From: a virus
IMG/VR virus record: IMGVR_UViG_3300042294_000235
Coordinates: 1 to 22,095 of that record
Length of the DNA: 22,095 nucleotides
Direction: 5' to 3' (one strand)
Shown here one piece after another: positions 1-8,462 of the stretch (positions within the stretch are counted from its first letter, which is position 1; every line of letters starts with the position of its first letter). The translations under genes were made by a program, and so were the position numbers. The notes under the pieces are model-generated. The model had not been told where the DNA came from. It did no database searches and worked only from the letters and a program-made list of their open reading frames with translations.

Positions 1-1
1 C

Positions 2-2059
2 GTTTATTCTGATTCAAGTATTAATCGATTCACTATCGCTAATAACTCAGGATCCGCTAATCTAGATCCAATTGGTTTGATAGTCGGAACCTCGGTTGTA
101 AATAGCACTGTGATTACTACTGGAGCTAATGGTATAACTGCCAATACTAGCGCCGTTAAAATAGCTGCAAATATCCAGATTAACACATCTTCATATTTTG
201 TCGGCAATACAACTGCAAATTCTAATCTAGATACAAACCGTCTTACTGTAGCAAATAGTTCTGGTACAGCCAACCTAGACCCAATTAGCTTGACTGTTGG
301 TTCATCGCTAGTAAACAGCACTGTTATTACCACAGGTTCTAACAGTTTTATTGCTAATACTAGCATGGTTAAAGTGGCTGCTAATATACAGATTAATACT
401 TCTTCATATTTTGTTGGTAATACTACAGTTTATTCTGTTCAGAGCATTAATCGCCTTATTATGGCAAACAACTCTGGTTCTGCTAATCTAGACCCAATCA
501 GCCTAACAGTTGGCACTTCAATAGTCAATAGCACTGTTATTACTACTGGCGCTGGTGGGTTTACTGCTAATACAACAGCCTTACAGGTTACATCAGCTAC
601 AATCGTAAATACTACTGGTTTCTGGACAACAGGAACAGTTAATGCTTCTGCACACACTGTCGGAACTAGCACAATTGCTAATTCTAGCGGGGTTTATACA
701 GGTATTGTTAATGCTACTAGCGTTAATGCAGCAAGTCATACAGTTGGTACATCAACAATTGCTAATTCCAGCGGTCTGTATGCGACAACTGCTAATGCTG
801 CTTCGTTTACCGTAGGTACTAGTACTATTGCTAACGTTACTGGTGTTTATACTTCAACGGTCAATGCTGCAAGCCACACAGTCGGAACTTCTACAATAGC
901 CAACTCTACTGGTGTTTACACTGGAGTTGTCAATGGTTCTTCTATCACTGTCGGAACTTCTAGCATCGTTAATGCTACTGGCGTTTATACTACTACAGTA
1001 AACGCTGCTAGTCACACAGTTGGTACTTCTACTGTTGCCAATTCGACTGGTGTATATACTGGTGTTGTTAACGGTTCTTCTGTTACTGTGGGTTCTTCTT
1101 TTGTCGCTAACGCCACTACCATAAATCACACTGGTGTTATGACCATTGGTGGAAATGCTCAATTCAACGGCACTTATGCTAATGTGGCTGGTAAACTGAA
1201 CGTTCTTGGAGATCTACAAGTTTCTGGTAATCTAACATATACTGGTATATCTTCTGCCGACGTTGTCCCAGCGACAAACGACACTTATACTCTAGGTAAC
1301 ACATCAAACAAATGGGCTTTGCTTTGGGTTACTAACGCAAACGTGACTCAGAGCGCCATTTTTGGTAATACAATAAGTGTTGGCGGTTCTTCAGTTGTTA
1401 ATTCTTCCGGCGCTTATGTCACAACTATTAACGCTGCAAGTCATACCGTTGGCACTTCAACAATAGCAAATTCAACTGGTGTTTATACTGGCGTAATTAA
1501 CGCTACATCGTTGAATATTGGAACATCGTTCACTGCCAATTCTAGCGGCATAAACACTGCTTCGATTGATGTATTGACTGATATTTTCATTGGCACTGCT
1601 ACAGCTAATTTGGTTGCGAATTCTTCAACTATTAAGATTTCCAATTCAACTGTAAATCTATCTATAACTACTCCAAATTCAGCAGCTATCGCTTCCGGTC
1701 AGTATTTCTTAAACGCAAATGGCGTTTGGAGCATTATTGCATCAGCGACCACAAATGCATCAATTACTACTACCGGTACAACCGCCCAGGAAATTGATGC
1801 TTATTCAATGGTTAGTTATCCAGCAGCTGAATATATTATCAGCGTTGTCGACAATGTCGCTAACAACCGTTACATGTCAAAGATCCTTACAACTCACGAC
1901 CGTGGTGCAGGATATATGACAGAATTTGCTACAATCACAACAAACACAAACGTAGGAACTTTCTCTTTCTCTGCTCCAAACGTGTCTCACGTTTCATTGA
2001 AATTTACTCCAGTTTCTTCTAATACCACAGTTAAATACGTTAGGACAATTGTAGGATAA
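2..2059 (+). CDS. Repetitive tail fibre / virion structural protein (5' end outside window)
   Basis: The frame is open from the first bases of the window, so the true start lies upstream; 685 residues are visible. It is probably a trimeric fibre or whisker on the virion surface. The N-terminal third has 71-residue repeats beginning at nt 23, 236 and 449, each carrying NLDPI, VNSTVITTG and AANIQINTSSYFVGN. It is followed by an array of 23-residue units (consensus near AASHTVGTSTIANSTGVYTG) from 644 to 1141 and another unit near 1433. From about nt 1740 the sequence changes to a non-repetitive C-terminal domain containing EIDAYSM and HDRGAGYMTEFATI, which resembles compact C-terminal domains of marine T4-like fibre proteins and may be the trimer tip. 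Such Asn/Thr/Ser/Val-rich repeats are typical of beta-stranded fibre shafts. The stop overlaps the next start (TAATG). The fibre class is confident, the exact attachment site on the virion is unknown. Confidence 0.85.
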   Translation, partial: VYSDSSINRFTIANNSGSANLDPIGLIVGTSVVNSTVITTGANGITANTSAVKIAANIQINTSSYFVGNTTANSNLDTNRLTVANSSGTANLDPISLTVGSSLVNSTVITTGSNSFIANTSMVKVAANIQINTSSYFVGNTTVYSVQSINRLIMANNSGSANLDPISLTVGTSIVNSTVITTGAGGFTANTTALQVTSATIVNTTGFWTTGTVNASAHTVGTSTIANSSGVYTGIVNATSVNAASHTVGTSTIANSSGLYATTANAASFTVGTSTIANVTGVYTSTVNAASHTVGTSTIANSTGVYTGVVNGSSITVGTSSIVNATGVYTTTVNAASHTVGTSTVANSTGVYTGVVNGSSVTVGSSFVANATTINHTGVMTIGGNAQFNGTYANVAGKLNVLGDLQVSGNLTYTGISSADVVPATNDTYTLGNTSNKWALLWVTNANVTQSAIFGNTISVGGSSVVNSSGAYVTTINAASHTVGTSTIANSTGVYTGVINATSLNIGTSFTANSSGINTASIDVLTDIFIGTATANLVANSSTIKISNSTVNLSITTPNSAAIASGQYFLNANGVWSIIASATTNASITTTGTTAQEIDAYSMVSYPAAEYIISVVDNVANNRYMSKILTTHDRGAGYMTEFATITTNTNVGTFSFSAPNVSHVSLKFTPVSSNTTVKYVRTIVG
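23..590 (+). repeat. 213-nt (71-residue) direct repeats inside the first fibre gene
   Basis: Two full in-frame units (23-235 and 236-448) and a third that decays after about 590. Each encodes a block starting NR and containing ANLDPI, VNSTVITTG and AANIQINTSSYF. Spacing is exactly 213 nt at the NR codons. The window opens in the tail of a preceding copy (VYSDSSI resembles VYSVQSI before unit 3), so the array probably continues upstream. Confidence 0.85.
644..1141 (+). repeat. 69-nt (23-residue) tandem repeat array
   Basis: Units start at 644 (with a 15-nt insertion, NATSV), 728, 797, 866, 935, 1004 and 1073. From 728 on, the period is exactly 69 nt and in frame. Two flavours alternate in the second half: AASHTVGTS units and GSS(I/V)TVG(T/S)S units. 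A further copy lies near 1433-1501, and related units occur in the fibre genes at 2704 and 14355. Confidence 0.88.
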
Positions 2060-2391
2060 TGGCAACAAAAGCTAATCTAGTAATAGATCAAGGAACCACT
2101 TTTTCGGTTGAATTAGATTTAAGCGACGACACTGGAGACGTCCTAAATCTTGACGGATTTACGGCTAACGCTCAGATGAGAAAATGGTATACTTCTTCTA
2201 ATTCTACTGCATTTACCACGTCGATAAATACTAACTCGGGCCAAATCATTTTGACCCTATCAGCTAATCAGACTAATTTGTTAACTGCTGGAAGATATGT
2301 TTACGATGTGGAATTAAGAGAAACATCTACTAACGCTATTTCTAGAGTAGTCGAAGGTATAGTGACGGTCACACCACAAGTTACGAGATAA
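2059..2391 (+). CDS. Small virion-associated protein, probable beta-sandwich
   Basis: A 110-residue protein starting MATKANLVIDQGTTFSVELDL and containing DGFTANAQMRKWY, AGRYVYDVEL and VVEGIVTVTP. The alternating polar/hydrophobic strands without a signal peptide or membrane segment suggest an Ig-like or other beta-sandwich fold. Proteins of this type are common next to fibre genes in T4-like aquatic phages and are usually annotated as structural. The ATG overlaps the upstream stop by one base (TAATG), so translation is probably coupled. It could be a fibre connector or an assembly factor; the sequence does not decide between them. The reading frame is confident, the function is not. Confidence 0.75.
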   Translation: MATKANLVIDQGTTFSVELDLSDDTGDVLNLDGFTANAQMRKWYTSSNSTAFTTSINTNSGQIILTLSANQTNLLTAGRYVYDVELRETSTNAISRVVEGIVTVTPQVTR

Positions 2392-2394
2392 TAA

Positions 2395-2664
2395 ATGGTA
2401 AATGTTGTTGTTTCGAGAAAAAGAAATGTAAAGGTTTCTACTAACGCCACAGCTGGCGTTATCGATACAACTATACCTGTGACGTTGAAGAACACTCCGA
2501 TTATTTCTTCTGGTCTTGACACAATTGATGAGTTAAGGGATGTTGGTTTATCGCAAAGAACTGATGGATCCACACTGATCTACGATAATACAACAGACAC
2601 CTATCAAGTTAAACATTTGGATTTTGGTAATATAGACGGTGATTTAGATGGTGGAGTTTTCTAA
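2395..2664 (+). CDS. Small structural protein with DGGxF C-terminus
   Basis: An 89-residue protein. The N-terminal half is hydrophobic/Thr-rich. The second half reads LDTIDELRDVGLSQRTDGSTLIYDN..., close to the 'L..L.DV...dG..LvYd' module seen at the ends of many phage virion proteins, and it ends DGDLDGGVF. The fibre protein encoded next ends in a matching LVYDYLDGGSF, so the two share a C-terminal module. The start lies three bases after the preceding stop (TAATAAATG) with only a weak purine-rich stretch upstream, so re-initiation after the 2059 gene is likely. No enzymatic motif is seen. It is probably a minor virion component. Confidence 0.7.
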   Translation: MVNVVVSRKRNVKVSTNATAGVIDTTIPVTLKNTPIISSGLDTIDELRDVGLSQRTDGSTLIYDNTTDTYQVKHLDFGNIDGDLDGGVF

Positions 2665-2667
2665 ATT

Positions 2668-2675
2668 TATAAATA
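2668..2675 (+). promoter_or_regulatory. T4-type late promoter (-10) upstream of the 2704 fibre gene
   Basis: An exact TATAAATA lies in an intergenic AT-rich stretch, 36 nt before the ATG at 2704. T4 late promoters consist of this octamer recognised by gp55 with gp33/gp45. A strong AAGGAG Shine-Dalgarno follows at 2688-2693. Confidence 0.7.
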
Positions 2676-2703
2676 TATAAAAATTTCAAGGAGCGCTATT
2701 TAA

Positions 2704-4542
2704 ATGGCCAACAACAGAATTCAAATTAAAAGATCGGTGGCTAATGTTACAGTTAGCGGTCTTTCGAATGGTGAATTAGCGTTCACCCAAGCCTCTAACA
2801 CCCTTCATATAGGTCTTCCAAACGGTTCAGGCGTTCTCAGAATTGGCGGCGCTCAGTACCCAGGCACCCTGACCAATAATCATGCGCTTGTAGCTAATAC
2901 TTCTGGCGGCATCGATAAGGTTATCGTAGCTAATGCGGTCATTACATCGTTGGTGGCCAATGGGTCTCCAGGAGGCAATGGTCAGGTTCTTGTTACCAAC
3001 GGATCGGCGATATATTGGGGTACAGGTACTTCTGGCGCTAATACACAGGTCCAGTTTAACGATTCAGGCGTTGCTAACGCTACTGCTGGTTTTACGTTCA
3101 ATAAAGTTTCGAACACGTTATTTGTTGGCAATAACGTATACACTACAACAGTAAACGCAACAACAGTAAACGCAGCAACTCATTCTGTTGGAACAGCTCT
3201 AGTAGCTAATTCAACTGGTTTGTGGACAGACGCAGGTACAGTTAATGCTGCTGTTATCAGTGTTGGCACAAATGTTATTTCTAATTCCAGCGGTGTATTT
3301 GCCACAGGCGTAGTTAACGCTTCTTCTCATACTGTTGGCTCTGTATTCATTGCTAACTCAACCATTTTACAATCTAATGGCCTAGTAGTTAACTCTACTG
3401 GCGCATATGTAACTGGCGTTGTTAATTCAACTTCATTCAATGCTGGCGCTATTGGTACTGGTACAGGCGGCTCCGTACAAAATACAACCAATTTCTTTGT
3501 TGGTAACAACACCGTTAATACAGTTATCTCTTCTGCAGGGCTAAATGTTAACGGCGCAACTATAGCCAACAGCGCTGGTGTATTCGCTACTGGCACTATT
3601 AATGCGTTCTCTCATTCAGTAGGTACCAGCCTTGTTGGTAACTCAAGTGGTTTGTTTGTTACTGGAACAGTTAATGCTTCCCTTGTCAGCGTTGGTTCAA
3701 GTTTCACAGCCAACTCTTCAAAAGTCGTATTTACTGGCGCAAATATTGCCGCTACATCAGCTACTGCCGAATTCCTTAACGTCATTGTTCAAGGTAACAC
3801 TACATTAGGTAATAGTTCTGTTGATGTTATCAATGTTGCTGCAAGAGTTACAGGCAATATCAATCCATCTGCTAACGTAACCTACAATCTAGGTACGAAT
3901 GCTCTAAGATGGAACGAAATCCATTCATCAAATCTACATTCGACAACAGGTTACTTCGATGGTAACGTTGAAGTTGCTGGCGATATTATCGTTACTGGTA
4001 ACCTTGTAACAACTAACGTATCATCTGTTATCGTTTCTGATCCAATGATCTATCTTGCTGGTAACAACTATACCAGCGATCTTTTGGATATCGGTTTTGC
4101 TGCTAACTACTTCGACGGTCTAAATCAAAGACATACTGGTCTATTCCGCGATGCTTCTGATGGTGGCATCTATAAGCTCTTCACTGGTTCGGTACAAGAG
4201 CTTTCAGGAAACAACGTTGTTAATACTGCAGCAAACGGCTTTACACTAGCAATTCTAGAAACTTTCCTAGAGTCTGGTGCTATTGTATCTAACAACACCA
4301 CACTAACTATTACTGCAAACTCAACATGTAATGTTAACATCACTGCCAATACATTGGTTCTTTCTACTGCTCTCGCAGGTACAGAAGGTGGTACTGGTTA
4401 TAAGACAACAATTAACCAGGCATTGCTAGTTGGTAACTCTTCAAACGGTTATGATAGATTGTCACTTGGAACTAGTGGATACGTTCTACAGTCAAATGGC
4501 AGTCATCTAGTATATGATTATCTAGATGGTGGTAGTTTCTAA
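2704..4542 (+). CDS. Repetitive tail fibre / virion protein with IQIKRS head and DGGSF tail
   Basis: 612 residues. The head (about residues 3-50: NRIQIKRSVANVTVSGLSNG, then ELAF and LHIGLPNG) matches the 'KRs...L..GELAf....lfiG..dG' pattern of Mtd-N-like phage fibre N-termini that anchor to the baseplate. Residues about 140-350 carry degenerate 23-residue shaft repeats (VNAATHSVGTALVANSTG, VVNASSHTVGSVFIANST). Residues about 446-495 (DPMIYLAGNN, LLDIGFAANY, HTGLFRDASDGG) form a conserved structural module of T4-like aquatic phages. The C-terminus is LVYDYLDGGSF. It has its own late promoter motif and an AAGGAG ribosome site 10 nt before the ATG. It may be a long fibre subunit or a neck/whisker fibre; which one is not visible. 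Confidence 0.85.
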   Translation: MANNRIQIKRSVANVTVSGLSNGELAFTQASNTLHIGLPNGSGVLRIGGAQYPGTLTNNHALVANTSGGIDKVIVANAVITSLVANGSPGGNGQVLVTNGSAIYWGTGTSGANTQVQFNDSGVANATAGFTFNKVSNTLFVGNNVYTTTVNATTVNAATHSVGTALVANSTGLWTDAGTVNAAVISVGTNVISNSSGVFATGVVNASSHTVGSVFIANSTILQSNGLVVNSTGAYVTGVVNSTSFNAGAIGTGTGGSVQNTTNFFVGNNTVNTVISSAGLNVNGATIANSAGVFATGTINAFSHSVGTSLVGNSSGLFVTGTVNASLVSVGSSFTANSSKVVFTGANIAATSATAEFLNVIVQGNTTLGNSSVDVINVAARVTGNINPSANVTYNLGTNALRWNEIHSSNLHSTTGYFDGNVEVAGDIIVTGNLVTTNVSSVIVSDPMIYLAGNNYTSDLLDIGFAANYFDGLNQRHTGLFRDASDGGIYKLFTGSVQELSGNNVVNTAANGFTLAILETFLESGAIVSNNTTLTITANSTCNVNITANTLVLSTALAGTEGGTGYKTTINQALLVGNSSNGYDRLSLGTSGYVLQSNGSHLVYDYLDGGSF

Positions 4543-4559
4543 TAAACTGAGGATATATT

Positions 4560-5153
4560 ATGGACGAAGAGAAAAAAGAACAAGTAGACCTCTATACAAT
4601 ACATTACATCCAGAAGCAAGAACAATTGCTTCTAGATTTCATGCGTAAGAACATCGATGCTGAAGTTAGAATTATTGCCCTCAACAACACAATCAATGAA
4701 GCTAATGCCCGTTATGAGGAATCTCAGAGACAGGTAGAGATTGGTAACGAGATGCTGCGTCAAGCAGCAGTTAGTATTGAGACTCTTACAGTGGAGAGAG
4801 ATAAACTTCATGAAGAGTTAGAAAAAGTTAAATCTGATAGATCATCGTTACAGAATAATTATACTGCTCTTCAGCAGAAAAATCAAGAGATTATTTCCGA
4901 AAAAGATAAAATAGTTAAAGAAACTCAAGGCGAGATGCAGTTGAAATTAAATGATGCCGGAATCAGAATAAAACAATTAGAAGAAGAATTAGCATTGTGT
5001 AATTCTAGATCTGCAGAATTGAATTCTGAATATCGCAATCAGGTTGACCAACTAAATACTCTTTATGTTGAGAATCAAAAATTAAAAGGCGAAGAAGAAA
5101 CTAAAAAGCCTAAAAAGAAAGAAACTCCGGCAACATTGCCAGATGAATTTTAA
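4560..5153 (+). CDS. Coiled-coil protein, probable fibre-associated or assembly factor
   Basis: 197 residues, strongly charged and helical. Residues about 15-175 are a near-continuous heptad pattern (for example TVERDKLHEELEKVKSD and IKQLEEELALCNSRS) and predict a long coiled coil. The C-terminus is basic then acidic (KKPKKKETPATLPDEF). Its composition (Glu, Lys, Gln, Asn) differs sharply from the Ser/Thr/Val-rich fibres on either side. A GAGGA ribosome site sits 7 nt before the ATG. T4 fibritin (wac) and the fibre chaperone gp57A are also coiled coils, but there is no foldon or recognisable similarity, so neither name is used. A role in trimerising or connecting the neighbouring fibres is inferred from context only. 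Confidence 0.75.
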   Translation: MDEEKKEQVDLYTIHYIQKQEQLLLDFMRKNIDAEVRIIALNNTINEANARYEESQRQVEIGNEMLRQAAVSIETLTVERDKLHEELEKVKSDRSSLQNNYTALQQKNQEIISEKDKIVKETQGEMQLKLNDAGIRIKQLEEELALCNSRSAELNSEYRNQVDQLNTLYVENQKLKGEEETKKPKKKETPATLPDEF

Positions 5154-5156
5154 TAC

Positions 5157-5174
5157 ACTCGGTATATACTGAGT
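5157..5174 (+). other. Small hairpin upstream of the 984-residue fibre gene
   Basis: ACTCGGT and ACTGAGT flank an ATAT loop and can pair over 7 bp, including one G-U wobble. There is no T-run after it, so it is not a clear intrinsic terminator. The AGGAGA ribosome site of the next gene follows at 5178-5183. It could be an RNA-processing or stability element. Confidence 0.35.
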
Positions 5175-5190
5175 TCCAGGAGAGCCTAGA

Positions 5191-8145
5191 ATGGCAAATA
5201 CAATTTTCAAACTGCGTCGATCATCAGTCGCAGGTAAAGTACCGAATACATCCACGCTGGCGATCGGCGAACTTGGTTTAAATCTTACAGATAGAAAACT
5301 GTTCTCTTCGGATGGTACCAATGTTTGGGAAACTGGCGCTAATCTAACTAACCTCAGCGTATCAAATACAGCCAACATTAATACCCTTTACGTTACAACT
5401 AACACATCCACATTTGGCACAACCATGTATGTGGTTGCCAATGGTAATGTTGGTATTGGTACTTCAACTCCAAGCTACCGACTAGACATTCAAGCGAATA
5501 CAGGTAGCAATCATTATATTCAAGTTAAAAATAATGGAGCAGGTAGAGCAGGAATAGTTCTGAATGCCGGCGGAACTAGTGACGGTGGTGTAATATTTCA
5601 AAATCAGGGTGTCGGTACTGCATCAATATTATCACTACCCTATTCATCCAATGCTCCGTTGATTTTTTATGCCAACAATGGCACATCTATGGCGGAAATT
5701 GCTAGGTTTCTTAACGGTGGTAATTTTGGTATTGGTAACACTACTCCTGCACATAAACTAAGAGTTGAAGGCGCAACTTCTATTTCCGGAAACCTTAGTA
5801 TTGAAACTTCTGGCGAACTAATTCTTGCTAATGGTGCTGGTATCTATTCCAACGGAACTCTTGGTGTTAATGGTCAGGTTCTTGCTACTAATGGTTCTTC
5901 TACATATTGGTTTACTCCAATTGGCGGCGTTCTTCCATTACAGCTACAATACACAGGCGATGGATCAACCACTTCATTCGCTGTAGCTGGTGGATACATC
6001 CCCAATTCTATTTCAGTTTTTCTTAATGGTGTGTTGCTTCGTAATGGTTCAGAAGTTACAGTAACATCAGGAACAAATTTTGTAATTTCTCCAGCACCTT
6101 CAAACGGCTCTTTGATAGATGTTATTGGTCCATCTAGATTATATTCTACAGGAGTTAATACTGTTGTTAATCAGCAGATCACAGCCAACGGAACTGCTAA
6201 TTCTTTTGCTATATCTGGCGGTTATATACCAAATACTCTATTGGTGTTTTTAAACGGTGTTAAACAAGCGCCAAATACAGATGTTGCTATTACTTCAGGA
6301 GCTAACGTTGGATTCTATACCACTCCAAGCAATGGTAATATCATTGACATTTATGGTTATCAAACAACTGTTGGTCTTGGCGCTAATGCTATTACTGTTG
6401 GTTCTAATGTAACTATTGGCTCTGATAGTATCACAGTTGGTAATAGCACTGTTAATACTCAAATCACTGCTGGTAATATTGCTCTTAATGGTTCTACTTT
6501 ATTAATTGGTAATTCAACATCAAATGTTGTTATTACAGGAACTACTCTTACTATTTCTAATAGTAGTTCTAATGTTTCTTTTGGAACTGGTCCTGCAAGC
6601 ATTAATGCTATTGCTACTAATACTTTTACTATTGGTTCATCGTTATATGTTGTAGCTAATGGTAGCGTTGGTATAGCTTGTACAACACCATTAGCTGGAT
6701 ATAAATTCACAGTCAATGGTGGTAATATTCGTTTACAAAACGTAGATGGCTGGATCACAGGAAGTAATTCTATAACCTTGTATGGTGATACCTCTTCGAG
6801 TTATGGTTTAACTGTTAAAACTGATGGTAAAGTAGGTATTGGTACTAACTCCCCTGCTTTCAAATTCGATTTGAATGGTGGTAGAGCACAATTCGCACCA
6901 TCTAGCGAAGCATATGCTATTGGATTGAGATATAATAGTTCTACTAATGGAATTTGGTTAGGTTCTCCAGCAGCTAACTCTTTTCAAATTTCTAATGTTG
7001 GTGGTGGATCTGTTTTTTATATTGATGGTAATGGTAACACTGGTATTGGTACTACTAATCCTCAATATGGAAAATTACAAGTAAACGGTAAGATATACGC
7101 AGGAGACACTATCCAATCTGGTAATAGCTTCATACTACAAGGTAATGGTATGGTTACTACAAACAGTAGTAACAATTTATTATTTGGTATTAATGAAATT
7201 GAACGTGGAAGAATTGATGCGTCCGGTAATTTCGGTATAAACACAATATCACCATCTAAAAAATTACATATTTTTGCTTCTGGTTCTGTTAGTGACGCAC
7301 CACAACTTTTACTAGAAGGTGGAACAAACGGTTACGGCGCTGGCATCACATTTCAATCAAGAACATCATCTGGTGGCACTCTTGTTGAAATGGCAAGAGT
7401 TGTTGCTGATGGTGATAGTTCATGGAATACTACAGCATCAACTCAAGATGCTAGATTAAGTTTCTGGACTACACAAGACGGAACTGCTTATGAAAGAATG
7501 CGAATAACATCTGGCGGTAACGTAGGTATTGGCACATCTACTCCTGCTTATGGTAGATTAGAAGTTCATAATAACGGAACCAATTTTGTATTGGCAAGAA
7601 ATAGCGCTGCTGGAGCGGGTATTTCTGGATTCGTTTGTCAAAATAGTGGCGATACACGTGGTATTCGTATTGATGGTGGGAACTTCCAAGTATATGATCA
7701 TTCTGCTGGTGCTGTTCGTATGCAGATTGATGGATCAGGCCGTATTACTACTCCGTATCAGCCAGCGGGATCTGTATCATGGTCAGGAACTCTTACAAGA
7801 GGAAACATAATTCCTTTTGCTACAGTCAATCAAGAAAGATTTACACTTTGGAATACATCTACTTATAGACTCACTGCTCCTGTTGCTGGTTATTATCTAT
7901 TTACTTGTATCGGAAGAACCGCTGGTACTGGTGGTTCAGATTTTAATATATCGTTATTACATAATGGTTCAACTGTTGTTGAGAGTTGGGCTTATGATAC
8001 ATCAGGTGGTAAAGCATTTGGCGCATCACTATCTCATATTAGGTATCTAGCGGCAAGCGATTATGTCCAATTTAATTTCAATCATGACAGTCCAAGCCCT
8101 GCTGCTTTGGCTGCTGCTTGGGCAAGTTACGCATTATTAGGTTAA
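5191..8145 (+). CDS. Large tail fibre with GIGTxxP shaft repeats and C1q-like tip
   Basis: 984 residues, the longest gene here. The head (FKLRRSSVAGKVPNTSTLAI, then GELGLNLTDRKLFSSDG, residues 5-45) is an Mtd-N-like virion-attachment motif, like that of the 2704 protein. Seven GIGTSTP-type units (VGIGTSTPSYRL, FGIGNTTPAHKL, VGIGTNSPAFKF, TGIGTTNPQYGK and others) form the shaft. Two tandem copies of a roughly 60-residue domain with GGYIP...VFLNGV lie at residues 252-315 and 329-390. Residues 860-984 look like a C1q/TNF-type jelly roll (FTLWNTSTYRLTAPVAGYYL, ending ASYALLG), a trimeric fold used as fibre tips for receptor binding. The AGGAGA ribosome site is 7 nt before the ATG. It is probably a host-recognition fibre. 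Confidence 0.87.
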   Translation: MANTIFKLRRSSVAGKVPNTSTLAIGELGLNLTDRKLFSSDGTNVWETGANLTNLSVSNTANINTLYVTTNTSTFGTTMYVVANGNVGIGTSTPSYRLDIQANTGSNHYIQVKNNGAGRAGIVLNAGGTSDGGVIFQNQGVGTASILSLPYSSNAPLIFYANNGTSMAEIARFLNGGNFGIGNTTPAHKLRVEGATSISGNLSIETSGELILANGAGIYSNGTLGVNGQVLATNGSSTYWFTPIGGVLPLQLQYTGDGSTTSFAVAGGYIPNSISVFLNGVLLRNGSEVTVTSGTNFVISPAPSNGSLIDVIGPSRLYSTGVNTVVNQQITANGTANSFAISGGYIPNTLLVFLNGVKQAPNTDVAITSGANVGFYTTPSNGNIIDIYGYQTTVGLGANAITVGSNVTIGSDSITVGNSTVNTQITAGNIALNGSTLLIGNSTSNVVITGTTLTISNSSSNVSFGTGPASINAIATNTFTIGSSLYVVANGSVGIACTTPLAGYKFTVNGGNIRLQNVDGWITGSNSITLYGDTSSSYGLTVKTDGKVGIGTNSPAFKFDLNGGRAQFAPSSEAYAIGLRYNSSTNGIWLGSPAANSFQISNVGGGSVFYIDGNGNTGIGTTNPQYGKLQVNGKIYAGDTIQSGNSFILQGNGMVTTNSSNNLLFGINEIERGRIDASGNFGINTISPSKKLHIFASGSVSDAPQLLLEGGTNGYGAGITFQSRTSSGGTLVEMARVVADGDSSWNTTASTQDARLSFWTTQDGTAYERMRITSGGNVGIGTSTPAYGRLEVHNNGTNFVLARNSAAGAGISGFVCQNSGDTRGIRIDGGNFQVYDHSAGAVRMQIDGSGRITTPYQPAGSVSWSGTLTRGNIIPFATVNQERFTLWNTSTYRLTAPVAGYYLFTCIGRTAGTGGSDFNISLLHNGSTVVESWAYDTSGGKAFGASLSHIRYLAASDYVQFNFNHDSPSPAALAAAWASYALLG
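5944..6360 (+). repeat. Tandem duplicated fibre domain
   Basis: Two copies (5944-6135 and 6175-6360) encode a roughly 60-residue beta-rich domain with the pattern 'T..FAV.GGYIPN...VFLNGV......V.ITSG....F...PSNG..IDI.G'. They differ in many codons, so the duplication is old or constrained only at protein level. Confidence 0.75.
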
Positions 8146-8156
8146 AGGAGAAAATT

Positions 8157-8435
8157 ATGAAATACACAGTTGAATACACAGAAACAGAAGATAAGGCAAT
8201 GCAGTATGCAGCCGCTTCTGTTGATGATTGGATTCAGAATGCCGCTCACGAACGTGCTCGTATTGCTATTGACGAGATCGTTAAGGTTGCAGTTGAGAAG
8301 TTCCTAGAGGCTGGGCAGTCCATTCCTGGTTCAAAAGATGAAATCGTAGCCGCTGCTTTTGCTAACGGTTGGGTTAAGACAGCAGCACAGAGAAACGAAG
8401 AAGCACTAGCCGCTGTTCCAGTATCCAATACCTAA
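8157..8435 (+). CDS. Small conserved phage protein, possible fibre-assembly partner
   Basis: 92 residues (MKYTVEYTETEDKAMQYAAA...). It is mostly alpha-helical and contains DDWIQNAAHERARIAIDEIV and AAFANGWVKTAAQRNEEA. I chose the ATG at 8157 because AAGGAG lies 6-11 nt upstream; the frame is open further upstream only inside the previous gene. Small proteins of this type recur beside fibre genes in T4-like aquatic phages. Its place directly after the C1q-tipped fibre fits a dedicated chaperone or cap, but no motif proves it. There is no membrane segment or cysteine. Confidence 0.75.
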   Translation: MKYTVEYTETEDKAMQYAAASVDDWIQNAAHERARIAIDEIVKVAVEKFLEAGQSIPGSKDEIVAAAFANGWVKTAAQRNEEALAAVPVSNT

Positions 8436-8438
8436 ATA
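8431..8438 (+). promoter_or_regulatory. Possible late promoter variant (CCTAAATA)
   Basis: CCTAAATA overlaps the stop of the preceding gene, 32 nt before the ATG at 8463, and is followed by an A-rich stretch. It matches 6 of 8 positions of TATAAATA. Support comes from its position, similar to other nnTAAATA sites in this window. Confidence 0.4.
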
Positions 8439-8462
8439 TTTAAAAAACAATAAGGTTATTAA

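Noticed and set aside
644-1141. CRISPR-like array
   Set aside because: Repeats are contiguous, in frame, 69 nt with no unique spacers and encode protein; they are fibre shaft repeats.
4560-5153. Fibritin (wac) or gp57A chaperone
   Set aside because: It is a coiled coil in the right neighbourhood, but lacks a foldon and recognisable sequence similarity, and the length fits neither.
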